Part shown: piece by piece, positions 12,558 to 23,310 of the stretch
Layout: every line of letters begins with the position of its first letter
How positions within the stretch are numbered: the first letter of the stretch is position 1
Source of the DNA: Anthostomella pinea
Taxonomy: Eukaryota > Ascomycota > Sordariomycetes > Xylariales > Xylariaceae
Length of the DNA stretch: 64,000 nt
NCBI GenBank assembly: GCA_963556695.1
Contig: CAUWAG010000010.1
Coordinates: 3,348,001 to 3,412,000, forward strand
Direction: 5' to 3'
The notes under the pieces: model-generated
Told to the model about the DNA's origin: nothing
Databases searched by the model: none
The model's input: only the letters and a program-made list of their open reading frames with translations
Made by a program: the position numbers and the translations under genes

Positions 12558-15156
12558 ATGGCGAGCCCGGCTTCAGGTACAGAAAATGGGGCAGGCATGG
12601 CAGATGTCCTGCAAGCTTTGAAGACCATCCAGGAGAACCAGGACAAGCTGGCTCGTGAGGTCGAGTCTGTTTCTCAGCGACTCGATGTGGTTGCGCCGCT
12701 GGCAACACCAAGCATCGAACTTCCAGGTGGAAAGGTCTCGTCTCAGATTGCCGGTATTCTTGCTTCACCATCAACTTCCACTCCAGCTCCGGAACCAGAG
12801 ACTCCCGGTGGAACGACGACTGTAGCCGGTCATGCACAGAAATCAGGCTTCACCTCCCGGATTATTCTTACGTGAGTTCGCCATTCTACGAGACTGAGGT
12901 GTGTTGGGCGATTGTTGACGCGGCCCAAGGACGTATCCGAAGCAAATAGGCATCAACCCATTTCCTATGAACTGGGGCGCTCCAGCCTCTGAGAGAGGTC
13001 CAGTCGTGGTGTCCAGATCTTCGTCCACGCTTCGCAGACGCAATGGTAAGTATAGATGACCCCCCCCCCCCGTAGGCAATCACTACTGATACCCCCTGTG
13101 CTGCAGCTATCGGCGGTAAGTCATGCTATGACAACTGGCGGTGAAGGCAACTGACAGGACTCACATTTCCAGCACACGGTGGCTCATACTCCATCTACTT
13201 CGCGCTCGCGCTTGCAAGCAAACAGCTGAATGTTGACCACAAGTAAGGTTTTACATGAGACACTCCATCAAAGAACCGATATCTGACAAAACCTTGCTGT
13301 CAAGGCCTGATTTTACCAATACAGAACCAGCTGCCAATATCGGCCCCTTTCCCCAATGGAGCGACCCGAAGAAAATCGTGGCCATGGACCCTTGGGGCCA
13401 CTTGGCACCATGGCTCTTTGCTGAGACGATCAAGAACGAGGACGGTGAGTGGAGAGGTCAGGTTGACATGCAATACCTTCGGCATTGCTGACCGCAACTT
13501 GTATACAGTCGACATTCGACCCACAATCGCCATCACCAAGGCTCATATGAAGGTGAGTGGCTCGTTTTGTATGGTCTGGACTTCGAGTGTGTACTAACCT
13601 GAGTCAGTTGCCTGAACTTGAGGAAAGCGTCCGAGCCGGCAGATTGTGAGTCGTGTCACGATACTTCTCCCATACACAAGCTGACTTTGCCTTAGGATCC
13701 CTGACGGCAAAGTCTGTCTGAACGCAGAAGGAGAACTTGCTGTGACGAAGTTCGCCGTCGAGCCGGTATGCAAATGAAGACGACCATTGCCGGGATCAGA
13801 GGATGCTGACTTGCCCAGGTATGGTATCTCCCTGGAGTAGCGGAGAGATTCGGAATAGGTACGTGAGCCCCCATCATGTCGTAATGTATCTTGGGGCTTT
13901 ATCTGACATTTTTCTAGACGAGGGCGTCTTACGTCGCTCGCTGTTCGAGCACACCGGTGGCAGTTATCCAGAGGTCTATAATTCGTCACCCTTCAGATTG
14001 CCACGTATCTAATACCTGCAAAGCTTATCACTCGTGGTGATATCAAGGTGTTCCTGCCTCCCATTGGTATGTACGCCCGTCAACGGAGCAAACGAGACGA
14101 ATGGCGTGGTAGCTGATGATCGCTAGGTGGCTTGACTGTCTACTGCTTCGGAGACCCGGCGAAGATGGCCGACGAAAAATCAAGGCTCGCCCTGCGGGTT
14201 CACGATGAGGTGAGTCTCTCTTTTTCATTCGGCAGGAGATGGCTGACTTGGCATGTAGTGTAACGGCAGTGACGTATTCGGCTCAGATATCTGCACCTGC
14301 AGGCCCTATCTCATCTTCGGTATCGAAGAGGCTGTCAAAGAAGCACAGAAGGGCGGCAGTGGCGTCGTAATCTACTTCAGAAAGGAAGGTCGAGCTCTAG
14401 GTGAAGTGACCAAGGTAAGTCGTCCTCCAATTCGTCTCCTGGCACGCAGTCGTACTGACACATCATCACAGTACCGTAAGTAATATCCAGTTGACTCCAG
14501 TCTCGTCAGACGGAAGACCTAACCGGTTTTCTCCGCAGTCGTCTACAATGCGCGGAAACGTGGAGAGGACCGCGCCTCGGACTACTTCAAGAGGACCGAG
14601 AATATTGCTGGAGTCAAAGATATGCGCTTCCAGGCCCTTATGCCTGATATTCTCCACTGGCTCGGCATCAAGAAGATCGACAGGATGCTGAGCATGAGCA
14701 AGTGAGTATTAGCAGTAGTACATCAGATACCCACCGTCTTGCCGTCACTAACAAGTCACAAGCATGAAACACGATGCTATCGTAGGCCAAGGGTATGAGG
14801 TTAACCTTTCTGCATGTCGCCACAGGCTAGCTGACTATTTACAGTATCCCCATCCACGAGCGAGTGGAACTCCCTGAGGAATGGATCCCAGAGGATTCGC
14901 GCGTAGAAATAGACGCCAAGATCACCGCTGGTACGCTGCATCTATCTCCCCGGCCGTGTAGATAAAGGAGGATGGATGGATGGATGGATGGCTGACATTC
15001 GGCAGGATACTTCACCACCGGGCACAGGATGACTGAGGATGAACTGAAAGCCGTTCAGGGCCGCATGTGGGAAGAGTGAGTAACCTACCCTATCCCACCA
15101 AAGACGCAAAAAGATTACGGGCTCATATTGATAACCATGACAGCGTCGATCACTGA
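12558..15156 (+). CDS. URC1: URC1-type GTP cyclohydrolase II-like protein
   Basis: Member of the RibA/GTP cyclohydrolase II superfamily that is known in yeasts as Urc1, needed to degrade uracil through the URC pathway rather than to make riboflavin. I read about 19 exons giving roughly 500 residues. The N-terminus has a coiled-coil-like segment (VLQALKTIQENQDKLAREVE) absent from RibA. The zinc site is kept as C-x10-C-x-C in RVHDECNGSDVFGSDICTCR, split by an intron after HDE. The GTPCH II loop RQEGRGIG is replaced by FRKEGRALGEVTK. Further URC1-like blocks are MPDILHWLGIKKI, SMSNMKHDAIVGQG and VEIDAKITAGYF. Two exons are tiny: 13107-13115 (9 nt) and 14472-14475 (4 nt), both required to keep frame. 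The start at 12558 is the first ATG of the open exon. It lies near FUR1, fitting a shared pathway. Confidence 0.85.
13060..13071. repeat. poly-C tract in URC1 intron
   Basis: Twelve consecutive C residues in the second URC1 intron, just after its GTAAGT donor. It is a homopolymer that may be length-variable or miscounted. Confidence 0.8.
14970..14991. repeat. GGAT tetranucleotide repeat in URC1 intron
   Basis: About five copies of GGAT within a late intron of the URC1-like gene, directly followed by a CTGAC branch-point-like sequence and the acceptor CGGCAG. Confidence 0.8.
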
Positions 15157-16460
15157 GTACCAATGGGAAGTGGTCTGCCACCGACCGATGTAGGAGTTTG
15201 GATTGAAACTTGCACTTACGTACTACAGGACTAGATAACTTGATCTGATCTTCATCGATAATCTCCTCATCCGATGTGTTCAACGCGCGCAGGACTGCTG
15301 CTCTAAGCGCGCCTCGTGCCGTGGTCTTGTGATGTCGTGTGACTATTGCACTTTGCCGTAACATCTCACGACATAGGCTGTGGCGATGGCCCCGATTACA
15401 GAATGTCCAGGCGGTTGACCGGTCGCTGAAACCACTGGTGATGTAGCACGTAGCTTTACCGGAATGCTCACGATGGCGGAATCTGCATTCTGGATCGCCA
15501 ATTGAGTGTCCCTTCATACCAGCCTTAGTAGGCAGTCGACGCAATTGGGCGCGTGGCATTGGCCGCGGAGGGAGACGTCTGAGAATGGCAGGACCGGTAG
15601 ACAAACGTAGCATGCACCGGATAGACAGGCGGATTGTCGCGGCATACGCTCTGACGTTGTCGCGCTTCTCTACTGAATTGCTGACTGAGAGTCGCCCCCG
15701 TCTGGTCACATCCAGCGGTACTGAGGGGAGTTTGGAGGGGAATCTATGGATAACAACATGCAAACATGCAATGGCAGAGAGGGCAGAATCGACATTGGGC
15801 GTTGGAAGATGTGTGCAAGGGTGGGTTACAGGTCGTGGTCTGATGGCAGGACGTCCGGGCCGCCGTGACTGGCTCGCAAGCGGTGTCTTCCACGTTCCCA
15901 CCACACCTGACGAACCTGACGAGAAACCCACCACGACCTGCATCCCTACTCCCACTCGCCCACTTCCCACGTCCTCCTGGCCGTTTGGCTGGCTGACAAG
16001 TGCGTGCACCACGGCCCAACACCACTCCTGCAGGACGGGGCAAAGCGGCGACGCCCAAAGGGCAGCACGGAGACCACACAGAAGAGGCCAACACATAATA
16101 CAGCGAACAAGCGACCCCATCCATCCGGCCTGACATGTGGCACCCAACGTCCGGGACTCCGGGGATGGTCGTTCCACCGCAGCCAGGTAATAATAGCGCA
16201 GTTTCTAGCGCCTGTCTCTCGTTCACTGCCGTTTGGCACCTTGCAGTGCCTGTAGTTGATATTCCCTCCGGTGCCTGGTCTCAGGACGAAGAAACGGCTC
16301 TCTATCTTCTGCGCAGCCTGCTTTTTGTCTTCATCCGAGATCGATACCCCCCAGCTTGCAAGCTGGTAAGACAGCTGCTGTGGCAAACACAAGCAACAGC
16401 AACGACAAGAGCAACACCGTTCTCCATCAAGACAATTCTACTACAGATCCAGACACTGGG
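15157..16460. other. intergenic, no trusted gene
   Basis: A 1.3 kb region downstream of URC1. It carries long open frames on both strands (up to 411 codons on the minus strand), but these overlap each other and the last URC1 exons, are rich in Cys, Trp, Arg and His, and match no family I know. I treat it as the 3' region of URC1 and the promoter of the small gene that follows. Confidence 0.45.
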
Positions 16461-16917
16461 ATGGCTACAGCTACACTCTCGCTGGACACGCGCCACGTAC
16501 CACGCAGAGAGTCCTCCCCCAGACCGCGGAACAACGACAGACGTCGGCCCCGTCTGCTCAGAGCCTGCGCAACGGAGCCGTCCATCACAACGTCCAATGC
16601 AGGCAAGGGCGTGCTGAGTTTGGCGAGCCCGTACACGACACATCGGGCGTCAGACCTGCTGAGCCGGGTCGCCGTCTCCAACGCCTCCTCATCGCCGTCC
16701 TCAACTCGAAGTTCGGTCCTGGACTCGGGCGAGAAACGCGAATACCGCATGTCGGAGGCGTCGCAGAATCCACGTGCGTACCACTCGGTCGAGGACGACT
16801 GTGCCTCACACCTTGCTGACCTCGCGAGCAGATTCGGCTTGCTACTTCAGCTTTCCCAGTTTCGACACCTGGGAGGAAGAGCTGCAAGAAGAGGAGAAGA
16901 TGGAGAGGAGCACCTAG
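16461..16917 (+). CDS. small unknown protein with YFSFPSF motif
   Basis: Not a family I can name. Two exons, 16461-16773 and 16832-16917, join in frame to give 132 residues. The 58 bp intron is textbook fungal: donor GTGCGT, branch CTGAC, acceptor GCAG. The N-terminal 100 residues are basic, Ser/Arg-rich and probably disordered (DTRHVPRRESSPRPRNNDRR). After the intron the protein turns aromatic then acidic: HSACYFSFPSFDTWEEELQE, then EEKMERST and stop. That contrast, and a frame opened only by splicing out the intron, argue that it is real. I have a faint memory of similar short proteins in Sordariomycetes ending in a YFSFPSF-acidic tail, but this needs a search. The start could lie further upstream in a spliced 5' exon. 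Confidence 0.5.
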
Positions 16918-17883
16918 GCCCATTGGGAGTACCATGATGTTGGCTAGGGGCAACAGGAGATTCGGGACACACCAAAGGCGATTGAGAGCGTGATGCACCA
17001 CGACGGCATCAATCTTTTATCATCGTCGACGAATGATAATACGACGATGACACGAAGCATTCCATTAGCAACAACAGAGCATGATGATGACACATCAACA
17101 GGAGTTTGGGCGGTTACCAGGTTGCCCAAGGGCACCTGCAGTTCTTTCCCGGAGTAAATGCCCTACGGGGTAGGCGTTCAGGGACCGGGCGGCGGTTTGG
17201 TTTGACTGACTGCGAGCAAGCGAGCGAGCAGACACACATAGGCACAGTCACAGATAGACACCCCGACTCTAGGCCGTGGATATAATTAAGAAAGAGACTC
17301 GCAACAATACCATATTGCTAAATCAACGAACGACCCTGATCTGCTCTGGTTCCGCGTGAACGCGTCCTCATGATGGCGGCGGCACTAGCTCACTGCCTCA
17401 CCACCCGAAGAAGAGAACATGAAGGTGCTGCTGTCGGTACGGGCGCTTGATCGAGCAGCTTTGTAAAGATCTTCGCGGCAAGGCTTGCGTTGGTATGAGA
17501 TTCGAGTGTGATAATGCGTGTATGCGAAGGTTGAACGCAGTCCATGAAAGTTGAGACAATCCCAGCCGAAAAGAGTCAGTCAGCTGGGCACGGGCTGTGA
17601 AGCTTCAAGTCCAGCCTGGCCCGTCGATCCCGTCCAGGCCGTCTGTGTGGCTGTGGCTGATGCGCTGGCGGGTCGGGAAAACAATAACCGGTCCGCCACA
17701 ATCGCTAACAGGCCCCAGCGAATTTCGCCCACAACTGGGGCATTGAGAAAATATTCTAGGCGCACTAGAATTTGTCCTGCACGATCCATCCAACATCAAC
17801 CGCAACCCGCCAAACGACAACCCTTTCTTTACGCATCTTCAATATCGTCCTGACTTGCGAGCTACTCTGAATACCTCGCAAAC
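16918..17883. other. intergenic, promoter of eS1
   Basis: About 1 kb ahead of the ribosomal protein gene. The last 200 bp include CAATAACCGG and AT-rich blocks and a pyrimidine-rich stretch before the ATG, as expected for a strongly expressed gene. No open frame is convincing. Confidence 0.5.
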
Positions 17884-18999
17884 ATGGCGGTAGGAAAGTG
17901 AGTAGACCGAAATGCACCTCGAGCACCCCGACACCCCCTCCCGCCAGTGGTGTCTGGCACCGGGCGCACCTACGACGCGCGCAGCACCCCGCCGCCATTA
18001 CAGGAACATCGCGGCTAATGAACCGTTCTTAACAGGAACAAGAGACTGTCAAAGGGCAAGAAGGGTCTCAAGAAGAAGACCCAGGATCCCTTCGCCCGCA
18101 AGGACTGGTACTCGATCAAGGTACGCCCCCACCAATCGAGCGCTGGATTCGATATCCTGCTAGAGGATTCGACACTGACCGCGATCTTAACTTAGGCCCC
18201 TTCTCCCTTCAACATCCGAGAGTACGAACGATCCCACCTTGATGCGCTTCGATTCAATGTCTGACAATGGAATGCAGTGTCGGAAAGACCCTGGTGAACC
18301 GAACCACCGGTTTGAAGAACGCAAACGATGCTTTGAAGGGTCGGATCGTCGAGGTTTCGCTGGCCGATCTGCAGAAGGATGAGGACCACGCTTTCCGCAA
18401 GGTCAAGCTAAGAGTGGACGAGGTCCAGGGCAAGAACTGCCTGACCAACTTCCACGGACTGGACTTCACCTCAGACAAGCTGCGATCCCTGGTACGCAAG
18501 TGGCAGTCCCTGATCGAGGCCAACGTCACCGTCAAGACCACCGACGATTACCTGCTCCGCCTCTTCGCCATCGCCTTCACCAAGCGCCGGCCCAATCAGG
18601 TCAAGAAGACCACCTACGCCGCCTCCTCCCAGATTCGCGCCATCCGCAAGAAGATGGTCGAGATTATCCAGCGCGAGGCCGCTGGCAGCACCCTGCAACA
18701 GCTGACCTCAAAGCTGATCCCCGAGGTCATTGGCCGTGAGATCGAGAAGTCGACCCAGGGCATCTACCCTCTCCAGAACGTGCGTCACGATTACTTCATT
18801 GCTACGATTTTCTTGCTGGTGATGAACTGTATACTGACTCGTCTCTCCTTTGTAGGTCCACATCCGCAAGGTCAAGCTCCTGAAGGCACCCAAGTTCGAT
18901 CTCGGTGCCCTGATGACCCTACACGGCGAGTCTACGACGAACGAGGAGGGTCAGAAGGTTGAGCGGGAGTTCAAGGAGCGGGTCCTTGAGGAGGTCTAA
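17884..18999 (+). CDS. RPS1: 40S ribosomal protein eS1 (S3Ae)
   Basis: Component of the small ribosomal subunit near the mRNA exit. Five exons: ATGGCGGTAGGAAA, then [20 protein letters not shown], a short third exon APSPFNIR, the large fourth exon and the last exon from [17 protein letters not shown] to [10 protein letters not shown]. Family blocks are clear: [18 protein letters not shown] (split by an intron after NIR), [60 protein letters not shown] and [16 protein letters not shown]. Codon use is strongly biased towards C-ending codons, as in other ribosomal genes. The early position of introns, the first after five codons, is typical of fungal ribosomal protein genes. Confidence 0.96.
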
Positions 19000-20051
19000 T
19001 TGTGACGAAACTCTGGTCATGGAACGGCGTGGGTTTTTCTGCAATGGCATTAGGTCTCACTTCGATTCCATTCGGTGTGGCAAGGAAGCCACGGATACAG
19101 CTATCTCAGAAAAAATAAATGAGAACTCTAGCTGACAAGGCTTTTGGTATTGTCCGACATGGTGATCATGCTTTTGTCCCGAAGACTTCGATCTGCTCTC
19201 GAGTGAGGCTTCTTTGTCGTACCTGGATATCGCGGTTGACTTCCAAAGTTGGACAGGCATCATTGTCTGCAAGGTTCCCTTTATAGCGAAATCCTTTTGC
19301 TACGAACAGGGCCGCTCGATACGTGAATCAGTTAATCAACCACGGTCTGATCTCGTTTCGAGCATCGCGGACTTTGAGTAAAGACGGGTCCGTCGGATTC
19401 TGCATTGGTACGTCACCGGTCATTGATCTACACGGCCGGACGGGCGCACATGAGAGAGGTCACATGCAGGCATGCTTCAAAATGGTCGACTCTAAATGGA
19501 TCAAAGTCATACATACCTTGTGTATTGCAATATTCTGAAATGAAACCTGAATCACCATCTGCTGTGACCTGTATTTCGTGACAGATGCAGCGCAATCCAC
19601 TTGTAGCGTTGAGCCGCTAGGGATTGGCTGTGAGATTCATCAGAGTTTGGGCCAAGTCCTGGTGTTTTCCCAGGCCTCCAGCAGCACACCCCTCCAACAG
19701 ACACCACCACTTACAGGCTACCCAACCTCTGGAAGACACCCGGTGACCCGTGCCTACCGAATAAACCGCCACCCAAACGGCTGCGCGCATGACCAAGAAC
19801 CCAGGCGGGAACAACAAACTATCGCTCTTGTTCTTGAGTGAAACAGCATATCAGAAGTAGCTTTAAACCTAATCTTACCTGTCTGTCTACCTACTTCACC
19901 TCACCTGCGCTTCTTTTCTACTGGACTTTCTGGAAAGCCTTTCTTTGGCCTTTGACAGTTGCCCGGGCTCGGGTTGTTTTGAGGACCGCCAGGACATCAC
20001 AGAGATAAGACGTTGGGGAGATATATACCGCCCGCCACCGCCACCGCCGCC
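19000..20051. other. intergenic, Rab promoter side
   Basis: About 1.05 kb between eS1 and the Rab gene, both on the plus strand. The last 200 bp are pyrimidine-rich (CTGTCTGTCTACCTACTTCACC) and end in a GCCACCGCC tract right before the start codon. I see no gene. Confidence 0.5.
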
Positions 20052-21131
20052 ATGGCTTCCGAGGACTCGTTACCCGTTCTCAAGGTCCTGATTATCGGCC
20101 CCTCTGGCGCCGGCAAGTCTGCTTGTAAGTCGAGCGAGATGATGTGTGCCTCCAGCTGCAACTACATTATGGATATCATGACTGACATATCGTGTTGCGT
20201 GCTATTTAGTGCTTCTAAGATGTAAGAGACGAACTGCGTGATCCCGGAGACCAGCCTCGCGGCTTTTGTGTTCTCGTATTGACAACGCCGTCTTGTAGAT
20301 TGCGATGATCAGTTTGACCCCGAGTCGTCGACGGCGACGATCGGTATCGATTTCAAGGTGCGTCCCGCCTCCCCGCCAGCGGCTGCGTGTGATTCAAGGT
20401 TACATGACTATCACGGGCTATGCCGTTCATTGGGACCAAATCCTAACACGTCTGTAGATGAAGAAACTAGCCGTCAGAGGAAAGGCGTTCCGGCTCAACA
20501 TATTCGACACTGTAAGCCCCCCCTTCTTCTCACTCGCCTCTTCTCACTCGCCTCTTCTCACTCGCCATCATCACAAGACCATGGATCTGATCTAAGTCAC
20601 ACGCTCGCGCTCCAGGCTGGCCAGGAGAGATTTCGGACTCTGTCCACCAGTTACTACCGCGGCGCACAAGGCGTGATCGTGGTCTACGACATCTCGAACC
20701 GGAAGAGCTTCCTGGGCATGGAGAAGTGGATCGAGGAGGCGAGGTCGAACGCGTCCCCCGATGCCGTGCTGTACCTGGTATGTCATGCCAACCCCCTACC
20801 ATCCTCATTCTCATCTTCATCCTACATCGCCGTCTCCCTCATTCTAACTACTATCGCGAGCTTCAAGGTGGGAAGCAAACTGGACAAAGTGGCGGCTGGT
20901 GGCCGCGCCGTGTCCGTCGAGGAGGGCAGGGCGTTTGCAGAGTCGCAAGGAGCCGGGTTCTGCGAGATCAGCTCTAAGACACGGGAGAACATCAAGCGGC
21001 CCTTCGTCGAGGTCGTCGACCAGATCGTCCAGCGACCGCAACTTCTATCGGCAGCTACGCCAGCCTCCAACAGCACGGCTCTGAACTTGGGTAGTATCGG
21101 GTCGGGCTACGCTTCAGCTTGCCCTTGTTGA
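20052..21131 (+). CDS. Rab18-like small GTPase
   Basis: Rab-family GTPase, closest in my judgement to Rab18, which acts at the ER, lipid droplets and Golgi. Six exons read: MASEDSLPVLKVLIIGPSGA with the P-loop GPSGAGKSA split by an intron; LLLR on a 12 nt exon; YCDDQFDPESSTATIGIDFK with the switch I threonine; MKKLAVRGKAFRLNIFDT; AGQERFRTLSTSYYRGAQGV (switch II); and the last exon with GSKLDK in place of the usual NKxD guanine motif, and SSKTREN. The C-terminus is CPC, a CxC geranylgeranylation signal. The P-loop carries Ser-Gly-Ala-Gly-Lys-Ser. The second exon of about 12 nt is small but required for the LLLRY block. The family is firm; the Rab18 label is moderate. Confidence 0.88.
20525..20566. 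repeat. 14 bp tandem repeat, three copies, in Rab intron
   Basis: Three perfect head-to-tail copies of TCTTCTCACTCGCC in the intron between the fourth and fifth Rab exons. The unit is pyrimidine-rich and sits just after the donor. Confidence 0.9.
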
Positions 21132-21380
21132 TGTGCTATTATATGCTGCTGCCTTGACCAAGCTTGACCGCTTATACCTCCGTTAACCCCCTACCCACTC
21201 TAGTCTATATGATGTGTCTTTGAGCAAGCAACCAACCAGGTCCAGGAACGCCGAGTCTCTTCTATGTGGGCTCTCTCTCTATGTACATAGCCGTTCTCTA
21301 GATGAAATGATATCCTCCTATGCAATTCATACACACACGCACAGACAAATCCATGATGCCGCGAACAACGTTGAATGTCT

Positions 21381-22921
21381 TTACTCTTTCGGCGTAAGGA
21401 ACTCGATCACAGCTACGCATTCATCATCATCATCATCAGTCTTACACTTCCACCCCCAAGCCAAACAAAATAAAGGGGGGCGGGGGTCTGGATAGTCCAA
21501 GGGTAGGAATAAATCATACCTCTCAAGAATTCCTCGGGCTTCTCCGAGATGAGCCAGTGGCCGGCGTCAATATCAACCAGCTGGAAGCGCGGGAAGAAGC
21601 GGCCGATGAGCGGGACGGCCTCGTCGGCCACGTAGCGGCTGCGCGTGCCGCGCACGAACAGCGCCGGCTTCTCGAAGCGTGTCTGTTCCGGGTTCTTGAA
21701 CGGGAAGTCGCCCATGTAGTCGAGCGACCGGGCCAGCACGTCCAGCGGGATGCGGAACTTCTGCGTCGTCTGTCCGTCTGCGCTCGCGACGCGGTGGAGG
21801 TTGCCCAGGATGAACTGCCGGATCGGGAGCTCCTGGTGTGGTGGGCGTTAGCTACCTGTCGGACACCATCATCCCCGACTGTGTAAGGTAGTTGCTTGGT
21901 TGTTTCCCCTGAGCCCGTCTCTCTGTCTGGAAAATATCGGCGGCTTGTGGTTTTTCAGGATTGGCAAAGGGCTGGGTGAAAGTTTGCGCACCTTCTCGTA
22001 CTCCTGCAGTATCTTGTCGGCCTCGGCCTGTCGCGTCACGCCGGCCTCCTCGATGCGCTTCATGCCGCGGACGTACTTGGCGAAGTCGGTGCTGAGCGTG
22101 GCGTCGACGGGCGCGTTGTCGACGGAGACGAGGTCGCTGATCAGGTTTGGCTCGCTGAGGCCCAGCGTCATGGCCGTCTTGGCTCCCCTAGTTGCGGTGA
22201 CTTCGTGTAAGCAGCAGTCCGGTGTCTTCCTTCAGTTCTCCCCCGTTTCTGTATTTTCGCTTGGGTTGCGTTCGAAGGGGCTGGGCTTCGAGTAGGTGCC
22301 GCGTCGGACGGGAGGCAATGAAGGAGGCGCAAACTCACATCGAGTGGCCGATCAGCGTCGGCTGCTTCAGCCCGTGCTCGCTGATGAAGGCTGCTACGTC
22401 TTCGGCCATGGCCGTGTAGTCGTGTCGCGGCGCGTGCGGGGACTCGCCGTGGTTGCGCAGGTCCTAGTTGGCGAAGAAGGGCTTGTCAGAATAAGTCGTC
22501 TTACTACTGCTCTCTCAGAACAGCACAGCAAGGCTCAGCTTACAACGGCGTAGACATGTCTCTTCAGATCGCGCGCCAGGACTCTTCAAAGACCCAGTCA
22601 GCGAAACGGCCAAGCAGCCTCTTATCGGCATTACAACCTCGCCGCCGTAGACTTCGGCGGACGGACAGACGGCTGGTTGGCCTGGGCGCAAACAGCAGCC
22701 ATCACTCACTTGCTCACGCTCCGGTTGTTCTTCTTGGACCCGAACAGCCCGTGCATGAATATGATGGGCGCATCCTGTCTGTGACGGTCGGATTTCGGGG
22801 GTTCGTGGTGGTCGAAGACGAGGGGGACTCGGGAGCTCGAGGAGGAGTATGGGCGCGATAGCGTTCGTAGGGGCGCGCCGAGCGTCGTGCGCGCGCAGAG
22901 TATGCGCCGGGGTAGTACCAT
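21381..22921 (-). CDS. mitochondrial alpha/beta hydrolase (ABHD11-like)
   Basis: Serine hydrolase of the alpha/beta fold, like ABHD11 and yeast Imo32, probably an esterase or thioesterase of the mitochondrial matrix. The N-terminus MVLPRRILCARTTLGAPLRT, then LSRPYSSSSS, is a typical mitochondrial presequence. Family blocks across about six exons: PIIFMHGLFGSKKNNRSVSK, VLARDLKRHVYAVDLRNHGE, the nucleophile elbow LIGHSMGAKTAM (Ser between two Gly), LVSVDNAPVDA, PALFVRGTRSRYV with the acid side, and DIDAGHWLISEKPEEFLR with the catalytic His. The last exon is short: splicing after LR joins AVIEFLTPKE and a TAA at 21381-21383. An unspliced reading would give an unnatural poly-Met tail, so the spliced end is preferred. 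An ATC repeat near 21420-21436 lies in that intron. It is convergent with the Rab gene. Confidence 0.88.
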
Positions 22922-23310
22922 GCTTTGGTCCTTGCCAATCCGGTGCGTAGGGCTGATCACTTGATAGAGTAAGTGCGACTGGAGCAGAAAGCAAAATATG
23001 AATGCGAGAGCAAGCTTGGGGGCGCTCTGTCTGCTTGAAGCTATCTCGGCCAACTTTTTGTTTGGCTTCGGAAATTTTGGGATTCCCACTTCGATATCGG
23101 AGGTTACGTCGGCCGGTGGCTCTTGCCGGCCAGCTGCCGGCACGCCCCGGCCGCATATCCACCCTCGCCCGCCGCCTTCGAATACTTACAGTCTACAGTC
23201 CTTCCTGGGTGGTTGATATCAATACATCTTCAACGCCCTGGAAATCTTACGACCGAACGAGGGCACGTTCGCCGACGACATCTCAGCAGTAGGCATGCAC
23301 CGGCTCGACA
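22922..23310. other. intergenic, hydrolase promoter
   Basis: About 390 bp between the hydrolase start and the end of the MFS pseudogene. No gene is seen. Confidence 0.5.

Noticed and set aside
15585..16133. 182-codon open frame on the plus strand
   Set aside because: Composition is unlike a folded protein, there is no splice context or family likeness, and it overlaps antisense frames of equal length.
14942..16177. 411-codon open frame on the minus strand
   Set aside because: It runs antisense through the last URC1 exons and the gap after them, is rich in Arg, Cys, Trp and His, has no recognisable domain and is overlapped by other long chance frames in GC-rich DNA.
21413..21500. unspliced C-terminus of the alpha/beta hydrolase ending in several Met
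   Set aside because: The Met run is an ATG/ATC repeat inside an intron; splicing restores the usual AVIEFL end.
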